Positions 36,556 to 45,804 of a stretch of 64,000 nucleotides of DNA are shown here, piece by piece (position 1 is the first letter of the stretch; each line of letters begins with the position of its first letter). The stretch is from Candidatus Sphingomonas phytovorans (lineage in GTDB: Bacteria; Pseudomonadota; Alphaproteobacteria; Sphingomonadales; Sphingomonadaceae). The notes under the pieces are model-generated. The model saw only the letters and a list, made by a program, of their open reading frames with translations, was not told the DNA's origin and ran no database searches. Both the position numbers and the translations under genes were made by a program. The stretch lies in the NCBI GenBank assembly GCA_029202385.1, contig CP119314.1:374501-438500 (forward strand), in the 5' to 3' direction.

Positions 36556-38826
36556 ATGGATTCGAAGGTGGAGCGGCCGGCTGGGGAGAGCGGTTCGCCT
36601 GTTCAGGTCGGCGACGGAGGCTGGGTGCTGACCAGCTTCGGGTCGAACCCCGATCACGAATCATGGGCCGAAACGATCTTCGCCCTGGCCAATGGCGCGA
36701 TTGGGGTGCGCGGCTCGATCGACGAGTGTGGCGGCGGCGACGGATCGACCTTTCTCGCGGCCGCCTATGAGGTCAGCCCGATCGCCTATCACGAGCGGTT
36801 CCGCGGCTTTGCCGAGACCACCGATACCCGGGTTCCCGTCGCCGAGGCGATGCTGGTGCGTATCGCGATCGACGGTGCCCTTGTCGATTTTGCGCGCGCC
36901 ACGGCCGAGCGGACCTGCCGCCGGATCGATCTCCGCTCCGGCGTGCTGACCCGGGAGACCCGCTGGCTGCTGGCCGACGGCCGGCGGCTGGACGTGGCGG
37001 CCGAACGGATTGTCCCGCTTGACGGCACCACCGGCTATGCCCGGCGGATCCGCGCCGCGCCGGTCGATTTCACCGCGCTGGTCACGCTCGCCCCCCATGT
37101 CGCGCCCGCGCCCCAGGCGGCCGGCCAGGCCGACGATCCGCGCCTCGGCGTGAATCTCCACGCGCACGGCTTCATGCCCTTTGGCGAGCAGGCGCCCGAC
37201 CTCGTCGTCGAGAAGCTTCGCGGCAGCGGCATCGTGGTCGGCGCTGCGCAGGTCACGCGCGACGCGGGCAATGCCGACGGCGCAGCCCTGGTCGACATCT
37301 TCACCGGCTACGCGGTCCAGCCCGATGCAGACGACGCCGGGGCGATCGCGACCGCCGCACGCGCCACCGCCGCCGCTCTGGCGGCGATCGGCTTCGATTC
37401 GCTCGTCGCCCGGCAACATGCGCTGCTCGATGCCTTCTGGCGCAACGCAGTGATCGAGATCGACGGCGACGACGCGGCCATGGCGGCGCTGCGCCTCAAT
37501 CTCTTCCACCTCTTCCAGTCGGCCGGCCGCGACGGCCACAGCAGCGCCGCCGCCAAGGGCCTGACCGGCCAGGGCTATGAGGGTCATTATTTCTGGGATA
37601 CCGAGGCATTCATGCTCCCGGTGCTGGCGGTGACCGCGCCGGAGATCGCGCGCGCGATGCTCGCCTATCGCTACCAGACGCTCGACGCGGCGATCGCCAA
37701 TGCCCGCGCGCTCAACCATGATCGCGGCGCGCTCTATGCGTGGCGCACCATCGCCGGGCGCGAATGCTCGGCGCATTATCCGAGCGGGTCGGCCGAATAT
37801 CACATCAACGCCGCGGTCGCCTATGCGATCGGCTGCTACGACAAGGCGACCGGCGACACTGGTTTCCTGGTGGAAATGGGCGCCGAGATGCTGGTCCAGA
37901 CCGCGCGCCTGTGGATCGATCTCGGTACGCACGAGGCGCGGACCGGCGAATTCTGCATCCGCGGCGTCACCGGCCCCGACGAATACACCGCCCTGATCGA
38001 CAATAACTGGTACACCAACCGCATGGCCCAGGCGCATCTCCGCCTCGCGGTGGAGGTGGTCGCCCGGGTCGCTGAAGCCGCGCCGGAAAGCTGGTCGGCA
38101 ACGGCCACGCGTATCGGTTTCGATTCCGCCGAGACGATCGCCTGGACCAGAGCCGCCGATGCGATGCGCCTGCCTTATGACGAAGATCTTCAAATCGACG
38201 CACAGGACGACAGCTTCCTGAAGAAACCGCGCTGGGATCTTGCCGGCACCCCGGCCGACAAATTCCCGCTCCTGCTCCATTATCACCCGATGACGCTGTA
38301 CCGGCATCAGGTCGCCAAGCAGGCGGATCTCGTGCTCGGCCTCGTCCTCGGCGGCGACGGCATCGATGTGGAGCGCAAGCGGCGCGCCTATGATCATTAT
38401 GATTCGGTCACGGCGCATGATTCGACCCTTTCGGCCTGCAGCTTCAGCGTGCTGGCCAGCGAGGTCGGCCGCTCGGTTGATGCCTGGCGGCATTTCCGCA
38501 GCACCAGCTTCGTCGATATCGAGGACCTGCACCGCAATACCGATCACGGCGTCCACATGGCCGCGATGGCGGGAAGCTGGATGGCCTATGTCTGGGGTTT
38601 CGGCGGCTTCCGCCTGCGCGGCCCACTGCCAAGCTTCGCCCCCGTGCTGCCGGAGGCATGGCGCGGCTACGGCTTCGGCATGCTGTGGCGCGGCAGCAGG
38701 CTCCGCGTCGATGTCGATGCGGCGGGCGTGACCTATCGCAACCTCGACGGCCCGCCGCTCGCCTTCGCGCACCGCGACGCCCCGCTCGTCCTCGCGCCCG
38801 GCGAATCCCGGCATTTCGCCGCATGA
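36556..38826 (+). CDS. Family GH65 glycoside phosphorylase (maltose/trehalose/kojibiose type)
   Basis: 756 residues. The GH65 N-terminal beta-sandwich is followed by the (alpha/alpha)6 barrel with GYEGHYFWDTEAFMLPVL, then RTIAGRECSAHYPSGSAEYHI and VTGPDEYT, in which Glu476 is the general acid. A small C-terminal beta domain ends the protein. These enzymes split an alpha-glucosyl disaccharide with phosphate, giving beta-glucose-1-phosphate and glucose. The stop overlaps the beta-phosphoglucomutase start (ATGA), the next step. Which disaccharide it prefers cannot be read from sequence. Confidence 0.93.
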   Translation: MDSKVERPAGESGSPVQVGDGGWVLTSFGSNPDHESWAETIFALANGAIGVRGSIDECGGGDGSTFLAAAYEVSPIAYHERFRGFAETTDTRVPVAEAMLVRIAIDGALVDFARATAERTCRRIDLRSGVLTRETRWLLADGRRLDVAAERIVPLDGTTGYARRIRAAPVDFTALVTLAPHVAPAPQAAGQADDPRLGVNLHAHGFMPFGEQAPDLVVEKLRGSGIVVGAAQVTRDAGNADGAALVDIFTGYAVQPDADDAGAIATAARATAAALAAIGFDSLVARQHALLDAFWRNAVIEIDGDDAAMAALRLNLFHLFQSAGRDGHSSAAAKGLTGQGYEGHYFWDTEAFMLPVLAVTAPEIARAMLAYRYQTLDAAIANARALNHDRGALYAWRTIAGRECSAHYPSGSAEYHINAAVAYAIGCYDKATGDTGFLVEMGAEMLVQTARLWIDLGTHEARTGEFCIRGVTGPDEYTALIDNNWYTNRMAQAHLRLAVEVVARVAEAAPESWSATATRIGFDSAETIAWTRAADAMRLPYDEDLQIDAQDDSFLKKPRWDLAGTPADKFPLLLHYHPMTLYRHQVAKQADLVLGLVLGGDGIDVERKRRAYDHYDSVTAHDSTLSACSFSVLASEVGRSVDAWRHFRSTSFVDIEDLHRNTDHGVHMAAMAGSWMAYVWGFGGFRLRGPLPSFAPVLPEAWRGYGFGMLWRGSRLRVDVDAAGVTYRNLDGPPLAFAHRDAPLVLAPGESRHFAA

Positions 38827-39479
38827 GCGTCTTTCCCCGCCCGCTCGGCGCGATCCTGTTCGATCTGGACGGCGTGCTGACCGACACGGCCGAGGCCCAT
38901 TATCGCGCGTGGAAGGCACTGGCCGACAGCATCGGCGTGCCGTTCGATCACGCGGCGAACGAACGGCTGAAGGGCGTCGACCGGATGGGCTCGCTCGATC
39001 TCATCATCGGCGACCGGCCCGGCTTCGATGCCGCCCGCCGCGCTGAACTCGCCGCCCTGAAGAACGGCTGGTATCTTGAGGAGATCGCCCATTTCACGCC
39101 GGAGGAGCTGTTCCCGGGCGCACGCGCCGTCCTGGAGGAAGCGCGGGCGGCCGGGCTGAAGCTCGCCCTTGCCTCGGCCAGCCGCAACGCGCCGCTGCTG
39201 CTCGATCGTCTGGGGATCGCCGGCTTCTTCGATGCCGTGGCTGATCCGGCGAAGGTGGCCGCGGGCAAGCCCGCACCCGACATCTTCCTCGCGGCCGCCG
39301 CCGCGACCGGCACCGCTCCGGCGCTGTGCCTCGGTGTCGAGGACGCGGCTGCCGGAGTCGCGGCGATCCGGGCGGCGGGCATGGCATCGCTCGGCATCGG
39401 ATCGCCGGCGATCCTGCCGGCCGATCGGGTGATCCCGACGATCGGTGACTTTCGGCTGGGCGATTATCTCGCCGGCTGA
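38823..39479 (+). CDS. pgmB: Beta-phosphoglucomutase
   Basis: 218 residues, HAD superfamily. DLDGVLTD holds the nucleophile Asp14 and acid/base Asp16. ASASRN is motif II, AGKPAPDIF holds the motif III Lys and GVEDAAAG is motif IV. It converts beta-glucose-1-phosphate from the GH65 enzyme to glucose-6-phosphate. The start is in an ATGA overlap with GH65; longer upstream frames lie inside that gene. The last 81 bases recur as a diverged copy at 41450-41530. Confidence 0.95.
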   Translation: MSVFPRPLGAILFDLDGVLTDTAEAHYRAWKALADSIGVPFDHAANERLKGVDRMGSLDLIIGDRPGFDAARRAELAALKNGWYLEEIAHFTPEELFPGARAVLEEARAAGLKLALASASRNAPLLLDRLGIAGFFDAVADPAKVAAGKPAPDIFLAAAAATGTAPALCLGVEDAAAGVAAIRAAGMASLGIGSPAILPADRVIPTIGDFRLGDYLAG

Positions 39480-39826
39480 GGCGCCTCATTGCTGCCGTTT
39501 TCGGTGAAAATCTTTCAAACCCCGATTGTCGCCTGCGAGCCGCCTTGGCGTCGCGTCGGATAGATTGCGGCGACGGCTGAAATGGGCCGACAGTCGACAG
39601 GCGGCATTCGATAAAACTATCCGGCGAACGGCGTGGGAATTAGTCAGCGGCTAGTCCAGAACGAAAATTAGTTCTATTTCTTGGCTGGATGGTTTGTGAC
39701 GCGTTCGAGCACGTTGACGAGGCATGGGCAAGGATCGACTTCGGCAAACGCATGTTGCACATACTATTTCCTAGAGTCGACGATATAAGTGTCGGTGCTA
39801 GGCGCGCGCGTCGAAGGGGGTGGAAA
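39480..39826. other. AT-richer gap before the beta-helix gene
   Basis: No gene is supported. It begins directly at the pgmB end, which fits the left edge of an inserted segment. An ATG at 39750 in frame with the next gene has no signal peptide context. No clear promoter found. Confidence 0.4.
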
Positions 39827-41329
39827 TTGATTATATCTAGGACGATATTTGTTGCAGTTTTATCGATATGCTTCGCAACCGCTGCATCTGCGCAAACAGT
39901 GCCGGGCGTCATCAACCTTGCAGATCCACCGTACAATGTAACCTGCAACTACAGTGCCGACATATCAAGTGCCGTCAACGCGGCGATTTCTGCTGTAAAT
40001 AGTTCAGGATACGCGCGCGCAACACTGCTACTGCCTGGCGGCCTCTGTCTTGTCACTGCGGGGATCAATATCAATGCCGGAACTTTCACCCTTAAGGGTG
40101 CCGGTAAGGATGTCACCACCCTCGTTCACAGTGGTACGACCGGCAATACGATTACGGTGCAGGGATCGGCCTTCGATATAATTCTTCAAGACTTCTCCAT
40201 CGCACAGCAAATGGGCGACACGCCGACGGCAGGCTACGGGGTGGAGGAGACCCAGGCGACTAACGTTAGTCTGCGCAATATGCGCATCCAGGGGGTGTAT
40301 GTGGGCGCCGCGGCCGTCAACACCGGTGTCTCGGGCGTCATGACGATTGAGAGCGTCGATTTCGGGAACACCGTCCTCGATGCTGTCTACGCTAACGGCG
40401 TCTCGCAGCTTTTCATGTCTGAGGTTACATCCTACCAGAGCGCCCAGCAGACCAACGGGGGCGCGTGCATCCACCTGAACGCCGCCGCTGCATATATTCA
40501 AAACACTACCTGTGGTCAGAGCACCTATGGGCTCCTAATCAACCCGACGTTTGGCAACAGCGTCGTCGATGTATTTGCCACAAACCTAGAGCTAGATCTT
40601 TCGCAGCAGGATGGGGTAAAGATCGACGGCACGAACGGCAGTGTCTACAATATTAAGCTGACGAATGTGCGCTCCGGCTTCAGTTCGGGCAACGGGTTCA
40701 ATTTCATCGGCACGGGCGTTTCTCACGTCAGCCTGATCGGCTGTTCGGCGGAAAGTAGCACCCTGGTTGGTATCAACGTCCAGTATTTAGCTGATAGCGT
40801 AATTTCAGGTTGCCTCGTCGAGGGTAATTCATACACCGTAAGAGGCGGTTTCAACGGTATCAATTTGATCAACGGGTCCGGCCTCGTCGTCGCCAACAAC
40901 AGATCGGGGCCTTATCCCGGTAAGACCAACAACCAAGGCTACGGCCTGGCCATCCAGAACACCTTCACAGGTGGCCCGTTGACCGTAAGTCACAATATTC
41001 TGACGGAGAACGTTATCGGACCAATTTTCTACGGAAATCCGGCGAACAAGGCTATATTGGTTGAGGAGAACTCAACCGAGTTGGGCTTGACTGCGCGGGT
41101 GATGTGGCCGGCTCTCGGCACGTCACCATGGAGCTACACCGCTGGTCCGACGCCAACCACACTGATTCTTGTCAATTACGTTTGCAGCGCGCTCCAGATC
41201 AATGGAACTGGAAACAACATCTTCCCCCTGAGCAACTCAGGCTCGCTGGCGATCCCATTGCTGGCCTATCAGTCGCTCACGGGGACCTGCACGACCATGC
41301 CGTCCAACGTGACAGCGATCATCCAGTAG
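39827..41329 (+). CDS. Secreted right-handed beta-helix protein
   Basis: About 500 residues from TTG 39827, chosen because AAGGGGG precedes it and a signal peptide results (MIISRTIFVAVLSICFATAA, cut at SAQ). The body has many repeating strands of the pectate-lyase-like fold: GNTITVQGSAFDIILQDFSI, VSLRNMRIQGVYVGA, LVGINVQYLADSVISG, VVANNRSGPYPG. Such proteins are often polysaccharide lyases, tailspike-like or adhesive; no catalytic set is recognised. Base composition is lower in GC than neighbours, and a pgmB 3'-end copy lies beyond it, so it is likely inserted DNA. Confidence 0.75.
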   Translation: MIISRTIFVAVLSICFATAASAQTVPGVINLADPPYNVTCNYSADISSAVNAAISAVNSSGYARATLLLPGGLCLVTAGININAGTFTLKGAGKDVTTLVHSGTTGNTITVQGSAFDIILQDFSIAQQMGDTPTAGYGVEETQATNVSLRNMRIQGVYVGAAAVNTGVSGVMTIESVDFGNTVLDAVYANGVSQLFMSEVTSYQSAQQTNGGACIHLNAAAAYIQNTTCGQSTYGLLINPTFGNSVVDVFATNLELDLSQQDGVKIDGTNGSVYNIKLTNVRSGFSSGNGFNFIGTGVSHVSLIGCSAESSTLVGINVQYLADSVISGCLVEGNSYTVRGGFNGINLINGSGLVVANNRSGPYPGKTNNQGYGLAIQNTFTGGPLTVSHNILTENVIGPIFYGNPANKAILVEENSTELGLTARVMWPALGTSPWSYTAGPTPTTLILVNYVCSALQINGTGNNIFPLSNSGSLAIPLLAYQSLTGTCTTMPSNVTAIIQ

Positions 41330-41378
41330 GGCAGCCAGAGGCTGCTCATGACCACCACGACTGGAACTAGGGTGACCG

Positions 41379-41440
41379 GTGACAGTTTACTAAACAATGT
41401 GTCTGCAGGCACGGGGTGGAGGTAATTGGTAAACTGTCGC
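41379..41440. repeat. Inverted repeat beside the pgmB remnant
   Basis: GTGACAGTTTAC (41379-41390) pairs with GTAAACTGTCGC (41429-41440) in 11 of 12 positions. The right arm runs into ACTGTCGCTGTTATCC, related to the CACTGTCGCCGTTATTCC copies near 25.2-25.4 kb, and ends one base before the pgmB remnant. Confidence 0.6.
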
Positions 41441-41449
41441 TGTTATCCT

Positions 41450-41530
41450 GGATCGTCGGCGATCTTGCTGGCCGATTGCGTGATCCCGACGATCGCCGAT
41501 TTCCGGGTGGGCGATTATCTGGCGGGCTGA
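41450..41530 (+). pseudogene. Displaced 3'-end remnant of pgmB
   Basis: 81 bases align without gaps to the last 81 bases of pgmB (39399-39479), with 12 mismatches. It reads GSSAILLADCVIPTIADFRV then GDYLAG and a stop, against GSPAILPADRVIPTIGDFRL in the intact protein. Nothing upstream could express it. It marks the far side of the beta-helix segment. Confidence 0.88.
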
Positions 41531-41930
41531 GATCCTGCTCCGGTATTGGTAGGGCTTTCGCGAGGGCAGGTGGCACAGGTTCGACATGAAGACCCGGATC
41601 GGGATTCGGAGGAATGATCCGATCAAATGGCGGGTTATGACGGCAGGTGCCGGTCAGCGTGCCGTTGCCGGAGGTGATACGGAGCCGTTGGGTAAGCTGC
41701 CGCTATCGCTGTAATTGATCCGTGCACCGTGTTCGGCGAAGGCCGTTGTGGCACGCCACCGGAGCAGGTAGGGCGACTGAATGAAGTCCGCTCCCTGTAC
41801 CATCTGACCGCTTCCCGCGCTTGAGAGCGTGAGGAACAGCGAGGCACGCCACCCCTGGCCGCGCCTGTAGATGTTGCATGGCTATAACAGCCGCCGGCGC
41901 ACTGCGCCGGTTTGTCATCGGACAGATTTC
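41531..41930. other. Gap between the pgmB remnant and catB
   Basis: No supported gene. A minus-strand frame around 41641-41850 reads protein-like (QGADFIQSPYLLRWRATTAF) but has no start or ribosome site and may be another gene fragment. Confidence 0.4.
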
Positions 41931-42557
41931 ATGACCAATTATTTCGAAAGCCCCTTCAAGGGGATCACGCTCGACAAGCAAGTCACGCACCCCAACATCC
42001 AGGTGGGACGGTTCAGCTATTATTCGGGCTATTATCACGGCCACAGCTTCGATGATTGTGCCCGTTTCCTCCTGCCCGATGAGGGAGCAGACAAGCTGAT
42101 CATCGGCAGCTTCTGCTCCATTGGGTCGGGCGCCGCCTTCATCATGGCGGGGAATCAGGGGCACCGAAACGACTGGATCAGCACTTTCCCCTTTTTCTGG
42201 ATGCCGGAGGTGGCTGCATTCGAAGGCGCGCTGAACGGCTACCGACCCGCGGGCGACACCGTTATCGGCAACGACGTCTGGATCGGTTCGGAAGCGATCG
42301 TGATGCCGGGGATCACCGTCGGGGATGGCGCTGTCATCGGAACGCGATCAGTGGTCACGCGCGACGTAGCGCCCTACACGATCGTTGGCGGCAATCCGGC
42401 GAAGGCGATCCGACAACGGTTCGACGCTGACACGGTCGCGCACCTTCTCGAACTGCGCTGGTGGGATTGGCCGGACGGCCCATTGCGCGAAGCCATGCCG
42501 ATCCTCTGCAGCGGCGACATCAAGCGCCTCCACCAATTGCGGCCTCGACAGCAATAG
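41931..42557 (+). CDS. catB: Type B (xenobiotic) acetyltransferase, CatB-like
   Basis: 208 residues, the usual length of type B chloramphenicol acetyltransferases. It has the left-handed beta-helix family pattern: [11 protein letters not shown] start, [40 protein letters not shown], the active-site His in NQGHR, then [19 protein letters not shown] and [10 protein letters not shown]. These enzymes transfer acetyl from acetyl-CoA to chloramphenicol or similar hydroxyl compounds in the cytoplasm. The resistance spectrum cannot be inferred. It lies in an accessory region and ends at a clear terminator. Confidence 0.88.
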   Translation: MTNYFESPFKGITLDKQVTHPNIQVGRFSYYSGYYHGHSFDDCARFLLPDEGADKLIIGSFCSIGSGAAFIMAGNQGHRNDWISTFPFFWMPEVAAFEGALNGYRPAGDTVIGNDVWIGSEAIVMPGITVGDGAVIGTRSVVTRDVAPYTIVGGNPAKAIRQRFDADTVAHLLELRWWDWPDGPLREAMPILCSGDIKRLHQLRPRQQ

Positions 42558-42568
42558 GCTCAGCGGAT

Positions 42569-42600
42569 GGGATGGAACGCTGCACGGCTTCCATCCCTTT
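42569..42600 (+). terminator. Terminator of catB
   Basis: A 9-bp perfect stem (42569-42577 with 42589-42597) with an 11-base loop is followed by TTTAT, just after the catB stop. Confidence 0.7.
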
Positions 42601-42601
42601 A

Positions 42602-42943
42602 TACTACCGGCCGTTGTTGGGCCGGTGGGGGATTGGCAGCTTCCAGATGATGGAAACAGGGAAGCTACCATTCCGGACTGGGCGGCGTGCCCGACCGCTT
42701 CCGACAGAAGCGCCCGTTTGAACCGCGCTGAGCGAACGAGCCGCCTCACGCCCTAGTAGCCTTCGGCAGCTCGATGGGGCCAGGGAATTGGCGGGAATGG
42801 TCGATGACGCGACGAGCGCCACGCTGATCGTCTGACGCGTCAGGCCGCTGAGATGTCAGCGGCGGACCTCCCCGATGAAAGTCCGCTTTTCGTTCGTGGC
42901 GCGAGCGAGGCCAAGCTCCCGGGCGTTGAGCCCGCAAATTGCG
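42602..42943. other. Gap between catB terminator and the SIR2-NTPase gene
   Basis: Several short frames exist on both strands, none with a ribosome site or recognisable sequence. I see no gene or regulatory site here. Confidence 0.4.
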
Positions 42944-45355
42944 TTAGGTGCTGCTGACGAGCATGGCGACGGACTTGTCGATGCTGCGCTTCAAGGCCTC
43001 CGTCCCCTGACGGGCCTTCATCGTCGGCGGGAGATCGCGGAGGTGGGCGCTGACAGACGCGAGGAAGAACGCCATCCTGACTTTGTAGGCTCCGTGCATT
43101 TCAGATGCGCGGGTCGCGAAGAAGGCGTTGGCATAGGATAGGGCTCTAAGCACGTCCCCGCGATTGCGATCTTTGGTGACCATGGAGGCGCAGCTCTCCA
43201 GGGCCCGGTCCAAACCCTCGAATTCGTGCGTGCCGAACTGTTCCCGCTCGTCGGCGCCCAGCCGAAAGAGGACCTCCAGAGCTTTAGTGTCGATATGGTA
43301 GGGTTCAAATTCTGAGTTAACGCGCTCGTAGGCTGCGTTGATAAGGGTCCATGCCGCCCGGAACTGCCCTCGCGCGGAATTGGCAATGGCCACCTGGAGC
43401 CAAAACAGCGGCTCCGATTCCACCAGTCGGTTGTGGCGTAGCCTTTCATAGCCAGCGAGTATCGCGTCGATCGCGCTGGGATCGGCTCCGCAAAGTCGAT
43501 AAAGGGCACCGAAGTTGAGACACTTCGCGAACACGGCGTCGAACCTGGTCTTGTCACTCCGGATCGGCGCGATCGCGGCGATGATTTGCTCAACCACGCG
43601 CATGAGTTCGTCGGGTTCGCAGAAATTCGAGAGGACGAATTCTGAGAATAGGCCGGACTCGACGCTTTCGGATAGGTCGTTCCGGCTCTTAAATTCGCCC
43701 CAAAGCTCCTGATATTTCGCAAGTTCCGGCTGCGGATCGTAAGAGAGGACGCGAAACGCAATGAAATCGCTCTGCGCGCTCTCTCCAATACTTCGGAAGA
43801 TCATGAGAACGATGAGGGCATTGTAGGCTCGGTGATTGGCTTTGATCGCGCTCACCAGCGCCTCGACACGATCGGTGAGAATCTTGCTGTTTCTAAACTT
43901 GTCGAGAATAATCTCTCGAATCTCCAATAGGCGCCCGAATGTCGCGTCAGTGTTCTGAGAGACGACGCCGGCTCGGCGGGACCAATCCTGAAACTTGTTA
44001 AACTCCGGCTTGGTTATTTTGTTGAGATCGAGCGTGGCTAAGCGATCTCCAAAAACGCGACCGATCTCATACATCCTGTAGTCGAGCGTCCCCGTTCGGA
44101 TCGTCAACACAAACAAAGTGTTGGCCAATTCCCTTCGAAGTGCCGGTACAACCTCACGGGCGACTGTGTAGTCATCGATCACAATCACAGATTTTTGCAT
44201 CTTGTCGATAAATCGCGCCTCGTCCAATATACTTAGCGCCTCGTTTCTTAATATGAAGCAGTTCCATCCCTCCGACTGAAGCTTGGAGCACAGTGTCTCC
44301 AAAAACATCGTCTTGCCGTTCCCGAGGTAGGAATGGGCAAGGACTGAGTTTCCTGAACGGAGAACATCCTCCGCTTCGTAGATCAGCTTGCTTCGGAAGA
44401 TAAGATACTGGCCGTCACCACTGTCTCTATAGAATCGGTTTCTGTTGAATTTGCCGAAAGCAAGAAGATTCTGAACTTCGCCATAGGTAGTAGGCGAATA
44501 CGCCTGCTTGTCACGCACAGGGTTAAAGAGATCGAAGGCAAGAAGCCGATTGGGATCGACAGTCGCGCTGCCGCGCCCCATAGCGCCCTTGATGAAGCTA
44601 GAGAGTCCCTCGGTCCCGCTCCAAGATACCTTACCGTATTGGCCAAGGACCTCATTTTGGATCTCGTCATGCTCTCCTCCAACAAAGAAAAAGGTCTTGT
44701 CGGATATATCGGTCGTTTTCGTTATAATATCCCGAATGTGATCGTCGTATCCAAGGGAGTATCCGACAAAAACGACATTTCGACATTGGGCGAGATTGCG
44801 GTTGAACTCTGTCAACCACTCTGGGCGCTCACTATGCAGATTTGCATATGATTTCAACGCATAGATTATCTCCGTATGCGCATTTGATTTCGTAACGCGT
44901 CCGATATAGCCGTGCAGGTGAATGATGGACGTGGGCTTGATCTTGTTTGGCAGCGGGTCGGTGAACGAGTAGATGTCCGGCGATCCGTTCGGGCCCGACA
45001 GAATTTGCTCGATGCAATTGTCAAAGTTGGTGGTGAATATCCGATACCATGGATGATTAACGACCCCGATCTGCTGGTCATCGACTACGTCGACGGTGAG
45101 ATTTTCAGATAGGAACTGATCTACGTCGAATTCAGGCCTTCTGTTCGCGATCTCGGCCAGGGTCTTGCCGTCGTACTTGCCGGGTTGCAGGCCGAGCGCC
45201 TCCGCAAGGCGGCCGTCGAGTTGGCTTCCGAGCGGCAGGCGCTTGCCGTTAATCGCCGTTGCGAGGCTCGAGAAGCCAGACCCGACGAAAAGGACCGTTT
45301 CTTCGAACCGAAAATCGTCCGGCAGCGAAAGCTGAAGTGAATTGGTTTCCGACAT
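42944..45355 (-). CDS. SIR2-domain plus P-loop NTPase protein (putative anti-phage defence)
   Basis: 803 residues. Residues about 20-270 form a SIR2-like NAD-binding domain: FVGSGFSS (25-29), TTNFD with Asn110, HLHG with His148, and VGYSLGYDDHI (198-207). Asn and His needed for NAD hydrolysis in defence SIR2 proteins are kept. Residues about 300-520 are a P-loop NTPase: GNGKT (345-349) and Walker B VIVIDDY. The C-terminal 280 residues are helical, TPR-like (LFWLQVAIANSARGQFRAAW). The layout resembles SIR2-STAND defence proteins such as Avs5, which sense a phage protein and deplete NAD+. It stands alone and is lower in GC than core genes. The family match needs a search; SIR2 and NTPase domains are clear. 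Confidence 0.8.
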   Translation of the reverse strand: MSETNSLQLSLPDDFRFEETVLFVGSGFSSLATAINGKRLPLGSQLDGRLAEALGLQPGKYDGKTLAEIANRRPEFDVDQFLSENLTVDVVDDQQIGVVNHPWYRIFTTNFDNCIEQILSGPNGSPDIYSFTDPLPNKIKPTSIIHLHGYIGRVTKSNAHTEIIYALKSYANLHSERPEWLTEFNRNLAQCRNVVFVGYSLGYDDHIRDIITKTTDISDKTFFFVGGEHDEIQNEVLGQYGKVSWSGTEGLSSFIKGAMGRGSATVDPNRLLAFDLFNPVRDKQAYSPTTYGEVQNLLAFGKFNRNRFYRDSGDGQYLIFRSKLIYEAEDVLRSGNSVLAHSYLGNGKTMFLETLCSKLQSEGWNCFILRNEALSILDEARFIDKMQKSVIVIDDYTVAREVVPALRRELANTLFVLTIRTGTLDYRMYEIGRVFGDRLATLDLNKITKPEFNKFQDWSRRAGVVSQNTDATFGRLLEIREIILDKFRNSKILTDRVEALVSAIKANHRAYNALIVLMIFRSIGESAQSDFIAFRVLSYDPQPELAKYQELWGEFKSRNDLSESVESGLFSEFVLSNFCEPDELMRVVEQIIAAIAPIRSDKTRFDAVFAKCLNFGALYRLCGADPSAIDAILAGYERLRHNRLVESEPLFWLQVAIANSARGQFRAAWTLINAAYERVNSEFEPYHIDTKALEVLFRLGADEREQFGTHEFEGLDRALESCASMVTKDRNRGDVLRALSYANAFFATRASEMHGAYKVRMAFFLASVSAHLRDLPPTMKARQGTEALKRSIDKSVAMLVSST

Positions 45356-45804
45356 CCCAGGCCTTTTTCAAGCGATTGCGCTTTTCTTATGGCCATTGCC
45401 GCATGGGCGCTAGCGCGATTCCGGCAGTCAACGGTCACCCTGACGGCCACGGTGATCAGGAGGGACTGCACCGTCTTGCAGCGGACGAATTAAGTCGCTC
45501 GCTGAACAAAGAAGCGCGTTTCGTGTAGCGGTCCGCTCGCGCCGAAAGCCGACCTTCGCCGTCAGCCTTGTGAAGGACAGCTTCGTCCCAAAGTCGGTCG
45601 TTCGAGATCATGTTTCGGTCGGCGAACGCCAGCTGTTAAGACCACGCGAAATCAGGTCGAACGGCGACAAAGGCACGCAAAGCCGAACAGCAGGCATCAA
45701 GGCGCTGTCCCGATGCTCTGCTACCTGCTGAAAATGGGGCGGCACGGCCCTTCGCGCCGACCCGGAATCGAAACGGGTGCGCCGAAGCCCGATCACTCAA
45801 CGAA
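45356..45804. other. Gap between the SIR2-NTPase and DUF5681 genes
   Basis: No gene supported. It should hold the promoter of the SIR2 gene (a TTGACT near 45424-45429 on the minus strand lacks a clear -10 partner). A tRNA-like T-arm around 45755-45775 on the minus strand has a mismatched closing pair and no complete tRNA body. Confidence 0.35.

Noticed and set aside
42944..45355. Partner gene for the SIR2-NTPase protein (two-gene defence system)
   Set aside because: The flanks 42602-42943 and 45356-45804 hold no credible gene, so the protein is treated as standalone.
45740..45790. tRNA-like 3' end on the minus strand, containing TTTCGATTCCGGG
   Set aside because: The T-arm closing pair is a mismatch, no CCA-type end or anticodon and D arms are present, and the frame nearby gives no att-like duplication. 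Not enough to call a tRNA fragment or attachment site.
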